Assembly (NCBI GenBank): GCA_019828595.1
Contig: JAHQRK010000003.1
Span: forward strand, 248,001-312,000
DNA: 64,000 nt
Reading direction: 5' to 3'
Origin: Aphanomyces cochlioides
Lineage: Eukaryota > Oomycota > Saprolegniomycetes > Saprolegniales > Verrucalvaceae
A program made the translations under genes and the position numbers. Positions within the stretch are counted from its first letter, which is position 1. The number at the start of each line of letters is the position of its first letter. This document shows, piece after piece, positions 19,696 through 31,714 of this stretch. The notes beneath the pieces are model-generated. The model was not told the DNA's origin and did no database searches. It was given only the letters and a program-made list of their open reading frames with translations.

Positions 19696-22600
19696 TTACA
19701 CACGCGGAATCCACGTCATGTCCTTGGTTTTGATCTTCCCAAAGACGTACGACTCCATTCCGTTCATCTCGGTCTCATCTTTGGCCATGAGGTACTTGAT
19801 GAAGAAAAAGTAGTTGAAAATGTTGTGCTTGGTTTCCGTGTGACGCACAAACGAGTTCATGACGCCATTTGCCATGCCATCCGCCTCAATAACTGTTCGC
19901 GATTTGTTGCACACGAGGCACTGTTGGCGCTGCAGTTGCAATTTGTTCTCCGAGGCTTCACGGACAGCTGTGAAGGCGTCAATGATGATACCTTGGATCA
20001 AGTTGAGCAAAAGCACGATCACGACAATGTAGAAACTCAAATCAAAGCCAACGCGATAAAAGTACGACGACTTGTCTGTGTAGTTGAGTGGGGTGTGCGA
20101 CATATAATCTCCAATGCCGCCGCCGTTCAGCAGTCCTGAGCAATGTTAAACGATCAACTCGTCGAAAATAAGTACCGGCATGAATAAAGGTCATGAAGCA
20201 ATGCATGAGCGAGTGGCATTCTTGGTCACCAGAGTCCAATGTCATGGCATCTTGGAGGAAGTAATAGCCCGTCAGTGCGAAGACATAAATGACCACTGCG
20301 CCGAAGATAGCCGTGATCGACAACTTGGCCGTGTTGGTGGTCATCGCCTTGATCTATAGCCGCAACAAAATCAAACGATGCCACACAGTGCAGGCCATAC
20401 CACAAACCGAAGCCCTGAATTGAGTGCGACGAGGTCCATGAGCGGTGGTCCGTAGAAAAGATAGCGTTCGTCATGCGGCGACACCAAACCGAGAAAAGCA
20501 CAGATAGAATAGACCAAGAGGGCCATGACATTGTCGCAAAAGAGCGTGTCATAGATAACACTGTACCAAAAGAAGATTTTGGGCTTCCACGCTTTCTTCC
20601 CAAGCTTGCTTCTCATCTCAAGATATGTCGATTCGGAATTGACAGAGAAGCGCGAGACATTGGCAACTTCACGAACGGCACGAAGAGTTGAAAACACAAC
20701 CGCGAGGATTGCCACGGTGGTGCATGACACAGAACCGTAGGAGCGCCAACCATTCACATATACAATCAAGGACAAGGTCCAAATGAGCAGTTCTACCAGT
20801 CAGTCAAGCAAGGACGGGCGAGATCAAAGCTTACCAATGATAAAGATAGGTTCCTGCCACGCTTCCCACGTTTTCTCACGAATATACTTGGGGGAGCGGA
20901 AACGCAATTTCGTCGGCGTGAGCTGTTGCTTGCAATAATTCAAATTGAACGCCTTGGTCACGTAGAAACCCAGTAAGACGAGGCAACCGACTAAATAAAC
21001 CAAGCCGAGGAAAAGGAGCAACAAAAAGGAATCACTTCCGTCCCATCGGAGAAGCAAAAGCATGACAAAGTTAATATAGAAACAAACCCACAAGAGCCGC
21101 GATCTGATCTTGAGTTGCCACTGTGACAATAAAGCATACAAGGGATGGCGTCGTAAATGTTTGACCACCTTGAGCTCCTCGTCAATGCTCCTAACACACG
21201 CATTACCATCAAAAGCAAGTGAGCGAGAATGCAACATACTTGGCCTTTTCAGAGAGGAGTACTTCCAGCGCTTTATCACTCCCAATGTCCATCTCGTCGA
21301 GGAGTTCATTTTGCAAAAATTCGTCAAAGTACATGGCATCGTGTGGTTTGACAAAGTACATCGTCGTCAACTTGCCACGGACAACCAATTCAACTGAAAT
21401 CAACTGCGAGTGGAAAAAACGCACGGGTACACGGGCTTTGGCTTCATCAATGGCTGATTCCCACAGCGTGCGGAAGGCTTGCACGGAGCGAACATCGAAC
21501 TGTTTGAGCGCTCGGTTGAGATGAACTACTTTGCGTATCGCAGTTTGAAAATTAACTGCATCATCCTTCGCTTTCGTGATAATTCCACGCACAGTTCGCT
21601 TGATACGATCGCGGAGTTCAAGGTCAACAGATTCAGGATCATCGGCCAATTTCATAATCAGCTTGCGTTCCTCGTCCGATTCTTCAGTGTCATCTTCGTC
21701 TCCCGTATCGACCATAATATCTTGCGTCGCTTCCAGGCTCATGATGCGCACAGCCACAGTCATCATGCACACGGCTCGGTTGTAGAGATCATGGTGGTGG
21801 ATATCGTCGCGCTCGAACGAAAGTTCAGGGCCGAACTCACGAACAAGCTCATTGTAGCACGAGACAAGACACTTGATCACATCTGCTGGCTTAAAAAGCC
21901 GTGCCATTTCTGCATTCACCGAACTATCCATACGGCCTTCCATCAAAGAAAGGAGGACTTCAGTTGCTGCTTGGTAGACTGACAAATCAAGGTCAAACAC
22001 ATAAAGAAGAGCTTGGCAACAGCGTCTTGGAGCAGCCGAGCGGACCTACAAATAGAAATTAGAATCAAGACTGACAATAACAATAGCACAATGAAGTCTT
22101 GGTTCTCAGGGCAAGGACCTTGGCATGCTTCACTAAGACAGCGCATGCACTTGAGGAAGATTGGATCATTCAGCGGCGTCGAGTCCATGAGCTTGATGAC
22201 AGCATCTAGAACGGGCATTTCGGCATATTTTTCTCTCATCATGTCCTGCCAGACAATGTTGTGGTTTTCGCAGAGGAGATGGACGACCGAGAGCGCAACT
22301 TTCTGGTAGTGAATGGACGTCTTGCTCTTTGGAATCTTGTCCATGCGAATGTATTTGAGCAGAAATCGTGAAAAGACTTCCTTGCGATCGACATCTGCAG
22401 TGGTTTCGTCGCCATCGTCGTCATAAACTTCGAGCATGGCAAGGTAGAGCGCATTCTGAGCCGCCTCATAGCCACCGGCGATGAATTCATGGATGAGATC
22501 AAGGATATACAGCTCCTCGGCCTCCCAGTGCAAGATTGTCTTGGCCGAGACGGTCGTTGCCGCCTTCTTGGAGGCTGATTTCGGCGTCATGCAGCGGATG

Positions 22601-23390
22601 ATAAGGTGTGCAACCTCGGACTCGACAGCCAACTGCTGTGCATGTTTCCATTCTTGCTCGGCATAGAGGAGAAGTCGATTCGTGCGTTCAACTTGAAACG
22701 AGACGCGCCATTTGTGCACCGCTCTCTTGGTTTCTTCGTCATCATCATCTTCTTCAATGTTGTTCTCCGTCAATGTTTGAATCGTATCGACGACATCTGT
22801 GTCTAATCTTCTGGGAGACGGTGGGCCTGACTTTGTACGAATGATTTCACGCTCCATGAGATCGACGGCAAGTGCGCGCTTCTTGCGGAGGATCGTCGTG
22901 ATACCTCGCAAACGTCTCGATTCGACATGGGATCGAAATTCGCGTTGGAGCTCTTCTTCTTCTTGAATATGCGTCAGGTTAGGCTCATTCTTCTGCGGCG
23001 TTCCATACGTCGATGGAGCGGATTCCGCCATTGGTGTCTTCTCCAAGAAGGATCTCTTAGCCATTGACTCACAAGCAACCTTTTTATCGAATGTGGCAAG
23101 ATAGGACATCTCATCTGTCTAATTAGGTATTGTTACAGCGACTTTGGTGTCTCGCAGCCGTCAGATTGCCACGAAGCCCAGGTTCGGGTCTGCATTGTCT
23201 TGCCAAATGTATTTCAGACCAGATTGGCCGTCACGGCGAGGCGGAAACCCTTCTAGACGCGATGATTGAGAGGGCGTCGTCGGGTCGTGCCGTCCTAGGA
23301 CAAGTGCAAATTCAGGATCCGTGGCTATCACATTGAAGTCCTCCCTTTCGTCCCAAGCATGTCTCGTACATGTACACGAATATGGAACTT
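19696..23390 (-). CDS. Short IP3-receptor-like calcium channel (5' end unresolved)
   Basis: Exons 22090-23118, 21240-22045, 20835-21190, 20401-20792, 20176-20353 and 19696-20135 join in phase (introns 40-49 nt). Starting at the ATG at 23109 gives 1063 residues. An exon-like stretch 23173-23390, in phase through a 54-nt intron, may extend it. Domains: RIH-associated region (VVHLLCENHN, about 270; CQGPCPENQDF), then at least five membrane segments, the pore sequence GLLNGGGIGDYM (ITPR/RyR filter GGGxGD), the S6 helix and the C-terminal domain with CLVCNKSR...HTETKHN (the zinc-finger-like linker of IP3 receptors) and SYVFGKIKTKDMTWIPR. Family role: calcium release from ER stores. The N-terminal MIR and IP3-binding domains (about 600 residues and more in the family) are not found upstream. 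Confidence 0.8.
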
Positions 23391-23443
23391 CTATTTATAG
23401 GCAAGTACTATTAATAATAATCTCTCTTTCATTGACTTCGCAG

Positions 23444-23574
23444 TTTTCCCCGCAGCCACCAAAACGTGGAAAGGCAGATCGCATGGCGGATATGGATATG
23501 GATATCTCTGGCGCAATGTCTTCGAAATGCAAGAGGACAAGGGTGATTTCCTCGTGGCAGTGACTGCCGAATGA
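23444..23574 (+). other. Orphan exon-like sequence, unknown
   Basis: After a TTCGCAG acceptor-like site, an open stretch with normal codon use reads FPAATKTWKGR, then GGYGYGYLWRNVFEMQEDKG to LVAVTAE and TGA at 23572-23574. No start or upstream exon could be joined in frame. A degenerate echo (GAATATGGATATGGATG...GTGGCAGTGA) lies at about 23681-23753. It may be the last exon of an unrecognised gene overlapping the channel gene's 5' end, or a relic. Confidence 0.25.
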
Positions 23575-23883
23575 TAAAATCCTCCAAAGTCAGTAATGCC
23601 CTTAACGACTTGATTTCTTGGATAGCTGAATATATACACCCAAGCGGATAACATAGCTATGGACAAAAGAGCAACTTCGTGGTGAATATGGATATGGATG
23701 CCTCGCCTCATGGTGAAGAATGAATAGATGGAGACGGCGAAGTGGGGCTGAATTTCGAGTGGCAGTGAATACTAAACAACGAAATTATTAATATGATACT
23801 CAGTAAGATTGACGTGCGGCATTGTACTTCGGGGTCAAATTAAATATACGCTCGATTTTACAAGAGTGCATGGACAAATATAT
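23575..23883. other. Intergenic, nothing certain
   Basis: Apart from the weak echo of the orphan exon at about 23681-23753, I see no coding exon, repeat or RNA gene in this AT-rich stretch. Confidence 0.35.
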
Positions 23884-26800
23884 CTACCCCACGAAGCGAG
23901 GACTTCGACGGGAACTGCGCGGAGTCGGACGGAATTTTAAGTGACGCGTGACTTCTGGAGTCTACAAGTATGTCGGTTTATTAAAAACAAACGAGGTGGC
24001 TTTACCTTTGCAACGAGCTCCACAAACACGTCGTCTTCATCTTCATCATGATTTTCGTCGATTTCTTCGTCTTTTGTCTCTTCCTCTTCGTCATCATCAA
24101 TGTGCGAGAGAGCACCCGATTGAGGAATAAACACGATGTCGTCTGCTTCCATATTTTCGGGCTGTTTGTATTTCCATCCAAGAGCGATCCACACAGCAAC
24201 TATCACGATGGCTTCGATGGCTAGAAGCGCTTGCAAAACGAGATCACCAACAGAGTTCGTTGTTGGAATGTCCTCTGACGCTGAAACTTTCGCAGCAATT
24301 TCTTCCATCCAAGTTGTATCGTCCTCAACCCCCTCATCACTAAGTTCGGCACCGAGTAGACAGATCTCGTCGTCGTGGCATAATTGAGTGTCGTCGGTTT
24401 GGATTTCGCCCTCGAAATGAGAATGCTTTTTCTTCGCTAGGCTGAGAGCCTTTTGTTCATGTGCAACGCGAAGTTTCAGATCGTGCAACATGTCTGGGAG
24501 AGTTGTCGCTCCTTGTTTGATGCCTTGTTGGGCCAATGTCTTCATGAGCGACGCAATCGTAGACGTTTGGAACTGGGAGAGAGCTGAGGCCAGAGCAGCT
24601 TCAACTTCTGCCATGGCGTTAGAATTACGCTCCTTGGTTTGATCAACCATAATTAGGAGGTGTTTTTGCATATCAGCACTTTCATCGCGGAGTCGCTGGG
24701 TATTGACATGAAGTTCACTTGCCATAGATTCACCCCAAGATGTTAGTTTGCCGTCATAATCCACAGCAGATGACGAAAGAGTATGCACTTCCGATACAAG
24801 TTGGGACATGTTTGAATCCACGGCGCTTTCCAGGTTTTGCTGGAAGTGAACACTTGCAAGAGCGATTGCTACACAAACAGAGCAGGTCATAAGCTTCAAC
24901 AGCAGTCCACTCCAAGACGACGAATCTTCACGAGATGGCAAATCTTCCTCTTCGAATGAAGATGTCAAGGGGGCTGGAGGTGATGTGGGTAGATTTGGCT
25001 CGACAAATAAATCATTTCTCTCGACGGGCAGCCGCGTTGGGACGGAGGTCGAGTGAATTTTAGGCAGGCTTTCAAATCTATTAGGTATTGATTCACGCTG
25101 CGGAAATGCCGTGTGATCAATATCATGATATGTTGATGCGGTGAATTGATTTGATTGAGAGTTTCGTCCGGGCAATCGTGTCAGGACTGTGGTCTGATGA
25201 ATTTTTGGCGGGCTTTCAAATCTAGCTGGTGTTGCTTCATGGTTTGGTAAGATAGTGTGACCAATTTCTTTTGGAGGTGATGAGGTGACTTGATTTGATA
25301 AAGAGTCTCGCCCGGTCTTTGGCTGAATGGGTTTGACGGTTTCTGAATCGGGCAGATACTCGTGTGGTGAGCGTTGTAAATGCTTAAACACAGGCCGCGC
25401 TGCTGCAGATGATTGGAATGGTTCTTGGGCTCTTTTACTGAACGGAAATGACAATTTCCCTTGTTCAGGATCAGTGGCAATATGACTTTGCAGAGCATGG
25501 TCATTCTGTTTAAGTGGTGCCTTGTCAAGATGGGAGCTTTGAAACTGTCCCGCTTGATGAACTTCAGACAGAGACTGGTCATTCTGCTTGTCTTCGGTCC
25601 TGGGAGTTCTGAAAACAGGATCCCTTGAAGGGATGCCTGCTGCTGGCATTGCGTCTTGAACTCTTTGAGCAGGGTTTATATTTCTCGAAAATGGTCTCCA
25701 AGGCACAGCAGGTGCCTTCGTTTCAAACTGTGGCAGACTCTCTTCGACATTAGGAGTTTCTGGGGTCGTCCTTCGGAAGAAATCATTTCGAGGAGCCGAA
25801 TTCTCATCAAAGAACTTTGGAGGCGTAGCAGCCAAAGATCGGCGAATTGGACGCTGGCGAAGCTCAGGTGTTGTAGTTACGGTGTCTGACACAGATTGAC
25901 GCGCTTCTTCGGGACTTGCATCGGAGTTAGGTTGAAGTGTCACGTCAGGGTGGGTTGTGCTTGTGACTCCAACACTGGAGACATCGTCAATGGGGTTAGA
26001 TTCCCCAGCCCTTAATCTTTGCGGCTGACGAGCAACAGGTGGTGTGATGAGGTCCATATCAAGGGCAAAAGGAACTTCTTTTCGGGGTTCGGGGGTGATG
26101 AATGGCCGTTTGCTTGGGGTATCAACTTCAACTTCCGCAGAATGTGTCAAGGGAGACAAAGGAGGACTTGATGGCAATGGTGGGCCACCATAGAGTGAAG
26201 TGGTATCAGGCAACAAGATGTTTTGAAACTCATCAGACGTCGATGGGACCACATCATCAAGGTCGTCAATTGAGCTCCTTGGTTTTGGTGACTCCAGAAG
26301 GAATGTCACTTGCTTTTTCAGAGGATGAATGGGAGGCGTTTGTTGTGCTGGTTCCACGAGTGAAACTTCTGGAGTTGTCTCAACCGTTTCAGTAGGCGCT
26401 GATGTTAAGACGATGGAGGGATTATGGACCTCATCAGTGAGATCTTGATGAGCTGTCAGACCAGACTCAAGCATTTCATCAGGTTGCTCAGCTTCAAATA
26501 CCTCGAAATCCATTGCATCATGCTCATTGTCAGATGATAACTCGGGTTCTTGAGCCTTTTTATCATCCGGCAAATCCAGTTCTTTGGTCATTTCATCGTC
26601 ATCAATTGTGGTAGCGTTGTTGGAGCCAAAGTCACCATCGCCATCATTAATTGGATCTTCAGGATCGACTTCAAACTCGACTGCAAATCCGTTAAGAGGT
26701 TTTTCACCGTTTTCATTATTTTCCACGTCGGCATTTGGCTGAGCATCGCTTGGTTCAGTAATAACATTTTCAGTCATTGCTGGAACAGTTTGGGGATTCA

Positions 26801-28460
26801 GATTAGCCTCTTCAGGGATAATTTCAATATCTTCTTGGTCCATCTCATTTGGCGTCAATTTGGCAACTTCAAGGCCATCATTCTTCATTTCAGGCACTCT
26901 TTTGTCAACAATTGCTTCTTCTTTGTGCGGCAGAATATTGTTATCAGAAAAATATCCATATGCAGCTTTCTTGACTTCGGCAATCATCTCGTCGTCGTCA
27001 CTGTCCTTATACGGGTCATCGGCATCCATTACCTCATTTTCAAGCCATGACTCCTCTTGAGGTCTCTTTGGTTTCGAATGCCATTCAAAAGGATTGCTGC
27101 CTAAGTCCATATCTTCCGCAGAATCGCCATGATTCCCAGTGTTGACGTTAGTGTCAACGTATAGGCTGTGTGGTCTTTCGGAGTCGTACTCCAACTGCCT
27201 GGCTTTCCCAGTGTCCTGGAGATCCCCGTCATCGATGTAGTCAACTTCTTCAAAAGGTTTTTCGGGCGCAGAAAAATGCCACCATGAGAAATTCTTGGCT
27301 GGACTCTCTTTCGGTGTTTGATCTTCGCGTTTGCTGCCGGGTGCCTTGAATCGAGGAAGCGACCCGATTTCTTTTGTCCCACGAGGGCCTTTGACCTCTG
27401 CTACAGACGCCTTTGCACTTGGAGCAGAGTTTGAGCGTTGCACTCCAGTGACATTTTTAGTTTTTGACACCAAAGCGGTTGAATGTGGCTGGCTAGGCTG
27501 AGTAGCTCGACCAAGTTTGGTTGTTGCATCTTTTTGTTTTGGTGATGCTTTAGCACTACGGGGTGTCCGTTGGGCCTGTGCTTTCTCAGCAGCTCGTCGT
27601 GCGGCTCGTTCAACCATTTCGCGTTGGTGGTTTAGAGAAGAAATTGTGTGGGCTTGGTAGACCGATGGCCGTGTCGGTGCAGTACTGTCGACTGGTGAGT
27701 ATTGACGACTTTGGATGGATCTAGGTTTGGGAGTTTCTGGTCCTTTTGGGGAAGCTTTCTCCGTAGCTTTCTTTGTGGTTCGTTCTACTGGAGGCCGTTG
27801 ATGTTTCGAAGATGCGATCGTTTGAGCTTCAAGTACAGATCGTCTTTGCGGATGTGCTTCTGGCTGCACTTCTTTCTCATCATCATCGTCAGCATCGATT
27901 GAGCTAAAGTCCAATTTGACAGCCACTTTTTTCCGATTTGGTGGTGTTTGTGGGGTCTCCAAGGCGTTATCTGACTCATAGCTGTAGTGTTTCGCTTTAT
28001 CTTCAACCGGTCCAAACTGAAAATTGCGCAAATGCTCAACTTGCGGCTTTGGCTCTTCGATAGGCTTAACTTCAAGGCACAGCCTTCTGGTGTATTTACT
28101 GTCTTGTTCTTCGGGTTCGACTTGAGGTCCCAGGAATTGTTTGAACGATGGAGGTTGGCGATCGAGGAGAGCATGACGTTGTTGTTTGCTTTCCAGTTTA
28201 GAACGGCTCGTCGTAGACGGTTCTTCACTTTGGTTATTCGCTTCTCGCTTCGCTCGCCACGCCATCAATTGCTCCATTCGTTTGGATATCGCGTGACCTT
28301 GTTCATCTGGCAATTGGTCTGAACTTGCCTGGTTAGACCACGATGGCGGGGCTGATGGCGTAAGATTCTGTTTCGTGCGGGGCTTTGATACATCAGAAGC
28401 CTGCGTATTCTTGCCGCGTGACGACGAGAGCTTCGTTTCCATCTCCCTTTGGCCGATCAA
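23884..28460 (-). CDS. Giant two-membrane-segment protein with DDIVFIPQS and RRSPR tail (family member 3), 2 exons
   Basis: Exon 1 is 24006-28460 and exon 2 is 23884-23961; the 44-nt intron (GTAAAG...CTTGTAG) replaces a read-through end. The product is 1510 residues. Residues 1-1185 are polar, highly charged and low-complexity, with internal repeats: QAHTISSLNHQREMVERA resembles an earlier EAQTIASSKHQRPPVERT, and ARFESPPKIHQTTVLTRLPG resembles NRFESLPKIHSTSVPTRLP. Helix 1 is about 1190-1210, a coiled-coil segment follows, helix 2 is about 1404-1426 (LLAIEAIVIVAVWIALGW). The tail has ADDIVFIPQS, an acidic run and ends RSSRRSPRFVG. The helices, tail motif and RRSPR tie it to 13752-15536 and 15665-17093. 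Function unknown; a scaffold anchored in an internal membrane is a guess. Confidence 0.75.
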
Positions 28461-28571
28461 CGCGTCGCCAGAGAGGCACTCTATCCCCGTCGATCAAATG
28501 TGACCATCTGCATTTCAAAAGCTCCAATCCTTCGAAACTTTATCTACCACTGCCTGTATAAATTGATATAA

Positions 28572-28604
28572 TTGTCCGGATAAATTATCGTATTTTATCC
28601 GGAA
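28572..28604. promoter_or_regulatory. Paired TCCGGATAA / TTATCCGGAA elements between divergent genes
   Basis: TTGTCCGGATAAAT (28572-28585) and TTATCCGGAA (28595-28604) sit between the family-3 gene (start 28460, reverse) and DNAAF5 (start 28666, forward). They are the same motif as at 15607 and 53822. Confidence 0.45.
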
Positions 28605-28665
28605 GATCGAACTATTTGGGAAAGGTCGTCGTTTGACATTCGAGAGACACAACTCTGTCAGGACA

Positions 28666-31273
28666 ATGGACGAAGTATGGGAAGCGATGAAGCGCGAGAA
28701 TGCCGTGGCGAATCCCATGCGAAAGAAGAAATCCAACAACATGACGAAAAGTACAACAGCGAAGCCCCCTGTCGCTTCGAAGAACCAAGCTTCTACTCCC
28801 CGTGATATGCAAGTTGTCGAGAAAATCGATCTTGATTCCCTCGTCCCTGTTGACACAAGTTTATCACCTGAGGAGCTAGTGGGCAAGTGCCAACGAGATC
28901 TGAATAGCTTGAGCGATGAACAGCAAGGCGTCCGGAAACGAGCTGTCGAATCTCTAGCAAAGATTCTGGCCAATGTCGACACGCCAATGCTCCATGCAAC
29001 ATTTCCAAGCTTTGCCAAACCACTCTTCAAACGGTTCAACGATCCTATTGAGAAAGTCCGTGATACAAGCATACGCTTGACCATTCGGTTCCTCACGGGT
29101 TATCACGACCTTCTTCCCCTTTTGCCATACCTAATGCCGGCCGTGGCTAATCGCATCAGCAGCACGTGGGTTTATGACGAGAAGCTCAATATTTTTTCAC
29201 AAGATGCCACACTTTTAGCCGCCCACAATCGTGGACGTCTTTATCTCCCCGAGTCGGACGTTCCTCGTATAAAGCCCCGAGAGCCGTCTGAAGAAATCCG
29301 CCTCCTCTTCCTCGACCTCATCCACACGCTCTTGCAAACGACGTTCGACCACCATGCGGCATCTCTTCTCAATGCGTACGTCTACGATATCATCTGCGTC
29401 ATCGTGCACGGCCTGCACGACTCTTTTCCAGATGCCAACATTCGAGCATGCGAGACATTGACGCTACTAAGTCTGAACCTGGTTTCCGTCGTCAAGCACT
29501 TTGCAGTAGCCCTCGTTCGTGCCTCAAAACACTTGCTTGAGCATCGACTGTCCAAAGTCCGCGTTGCGGCCATGCTATGCATTCGTACAGTCGTCATGGT
29601 CCCAAACGTCGACAAGTGCAAAGGCGCTGGCACTGAAGCCATCGTGGACCTCCTGGCCCATCAAGACGAAAATGTTATCCCCGTCGCGGCATTCTATTCA
29701 CCCGAAATCAAAGTGAATCTGTTTGCAAAGCTCGACCAAGATGCAAATGTTGTCGTCCGACAGACGTTCTTTGATACGATCATGATATGGCTCACGGACT
29801 TACCCGATCGATATGACTACGAATCGCGACTCATGCCCTATCTCCTCAGGTAGAAGAACATAGTGATCTCTGACTAACTGGTATTTAGTGCCGTAGCTGA
29901 TGAATGTCCATTGATATCAGCAAAAGCTATCGAAACAATTGACAAGCTTGGGAAACGCCACGCCGTGGAACACCCTGATGATGTACGAGCATCATGAAAG
30001 CAAACCTCTTTTAACCTCAACTTGTAGGTGATTGAGAGAACACAATATGCAGTCGACGGCAGCCTCTTTTGTAACTTTCAGCTCCCATACCCACCGCCGT
30101 TTTCTGGCCGTCCAAGCCTTGGAACTAGATTGTACATTCGCGGGCGATGCCGTCGCTTCATCAACGTAAGGCAAGAAATCACGACATTTGTTATCTTGCA
30201 AACTTAGACGCTGCTACGCGAGCTATCGAATTGGCAAGGCCCAACGCGAGTCCACGCATCGAGATTGCTCGTCTGCTTGCTTGTTTACTGCGAGGATATG
30301 ATCACTGTGGACTTGCATTTGATCATCCCGCGGTTGATTCAATCATGGGACGATGTACTGATCAAGACCCATGCTTGCCACATTGCGAACTGCTGCGGTC
30401 GATTTACTCAGCCGTCTTCCTACGTGGGATTGCTCTTACCATACTTGAGTGGCGAGACGTCGTCGCTAAAGATTATCCCTGCCATGGAGGTCTTGCATGA
30501 GTTCCTTGGTGGCATGAGCCATGCGAATCGTAAGAGTCTCCTTGCCCAACTGCCTCCCCTGACGGAAGCTCTGACATCGAGATTCCTTCTCAACTCTACA
30601 ACATTCCAGCCAGTGTTAGCCCGGACACTCCAGCACATCCTTGAACACTTGGAAGGTATGAAATGCATTGTCGTGCGCTCATCAACTGCTTGATATAGGC
30701 ATAACAAATCTTGGAGCTGACCCCTCGTTTGAGTCGCAAGGCCGACTTGTTTCCAAATCACTGCTATATGAACGCTTCCTCCGCATCTTACTCACTCTTC
30801 CCCACTCAAACACGTTAGTCAAACAGACCTATCACTGCTGTTCATCTTTAAACGCTAGAGTTGTTCAGGCGGCGCTCAAGTCTTTGGAAGGTATTGCGGG
30901 AGGCGGGGGCAATGTCTGTAACGCATTCTTTGACCCCACGTGGGCACACCTCACTACCGAATACCCCCTCTCGGCGTGGGTGGACTGGTCCATGCAATGC
31001 TACGAGCAGCGACTGCTCGAAGGCATCCTACGGAGATGCTCTAAAGCGTGTTTACTTCAGCATGCGGTCGTTATCACATCGTTCTTGACCGCGATTTGGA
31101 ATGAAGGCGAATCGGACGACAGTGCGAAACCAGCAAGCCGCAGAGACACCATCTCGAATCTTGTCGCTGAGCTTCAGCGAAAAATGGCTGATGATTTGAG
31201 CCAAGACTGGGTGACTTTGCTGCAGCGTGTGGGATTTACATCAACCCCACAATCGATTGGAACAAGCTCATGA
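28666..31273 (+). CDS. DNAAF5: Dynein axonemal assembly factor 5 (HEATR2-like), 5 exons
   Basis: Exons 28666-29849, 29889-29982, 30028-30165, 30208-30655 and 30699-31273 join in phase to 812 residues (human DNAAF5 is about 855). The protein is built of HEAT repeats throughout. Recognisable parts are LFKRFNDPIEKVRDTSIRL, STWVYDEKLN, EPSEEIRLLFLDLIHTLL, VNLFAKLDQDANVVVRQTFF and VIERTQYAVDGSLFC. The family works in the cytoplasm, helping pre-assemble outer and inner dynein arms before transport into cilia. It marks the organism as one that builds motile flagella. The start is the ATG at MDEVWEAMKRE, 62 bp downstream of the paired CCGGA elements. A short basic extension (MRKKKSNNMTK) precedes the HEAT region. 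Confidence 0.8.
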
Positions 31274-31617
31274 TCAAGGAAATACACATGGGGCATTACA
31301 TCTTTCACTTGTTGACATGGTAGAAAGACAACGAGATACTAACGCACTGTAAATATCAAGAGGAAATCGTTCCTCTGTCATTGTATAAGCTTCGCCATGC
31401 GAAAAGAGAGCGGAATGTCCAGGTAGATCCAGTCGTTTGCATTGTGGTCCACCGCCAATTAGCATCTGCAATCCACGCCACATCAGCGCACGACCCGACA
31501 ACGAGTTTGTCCCAATGGTTGTTTCCATACAAATCTTGACTTTGTCCCGACATTGCCCTTCTAAAGTGCAGTATATCCCTTATTTTGGAGATTCGATTTT
31601 GGGGTTTTCCTAGTATA
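31274..31617. other. Intergenic between DNAAF5 and the Harbinger element
   Basis: No gene recognised. The reverse-strand open frames that cross into the element have no motif. Confidence 0.35.
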
Positions 31618-31714
31618 AGAGCATCTCCACCGGTTGGTGCTATGACCAAATTTATCCTTGATTCTGATTGGCATAGATCTATATAGCATAGCCACATTGT
31701 AACGCCATTCACCA

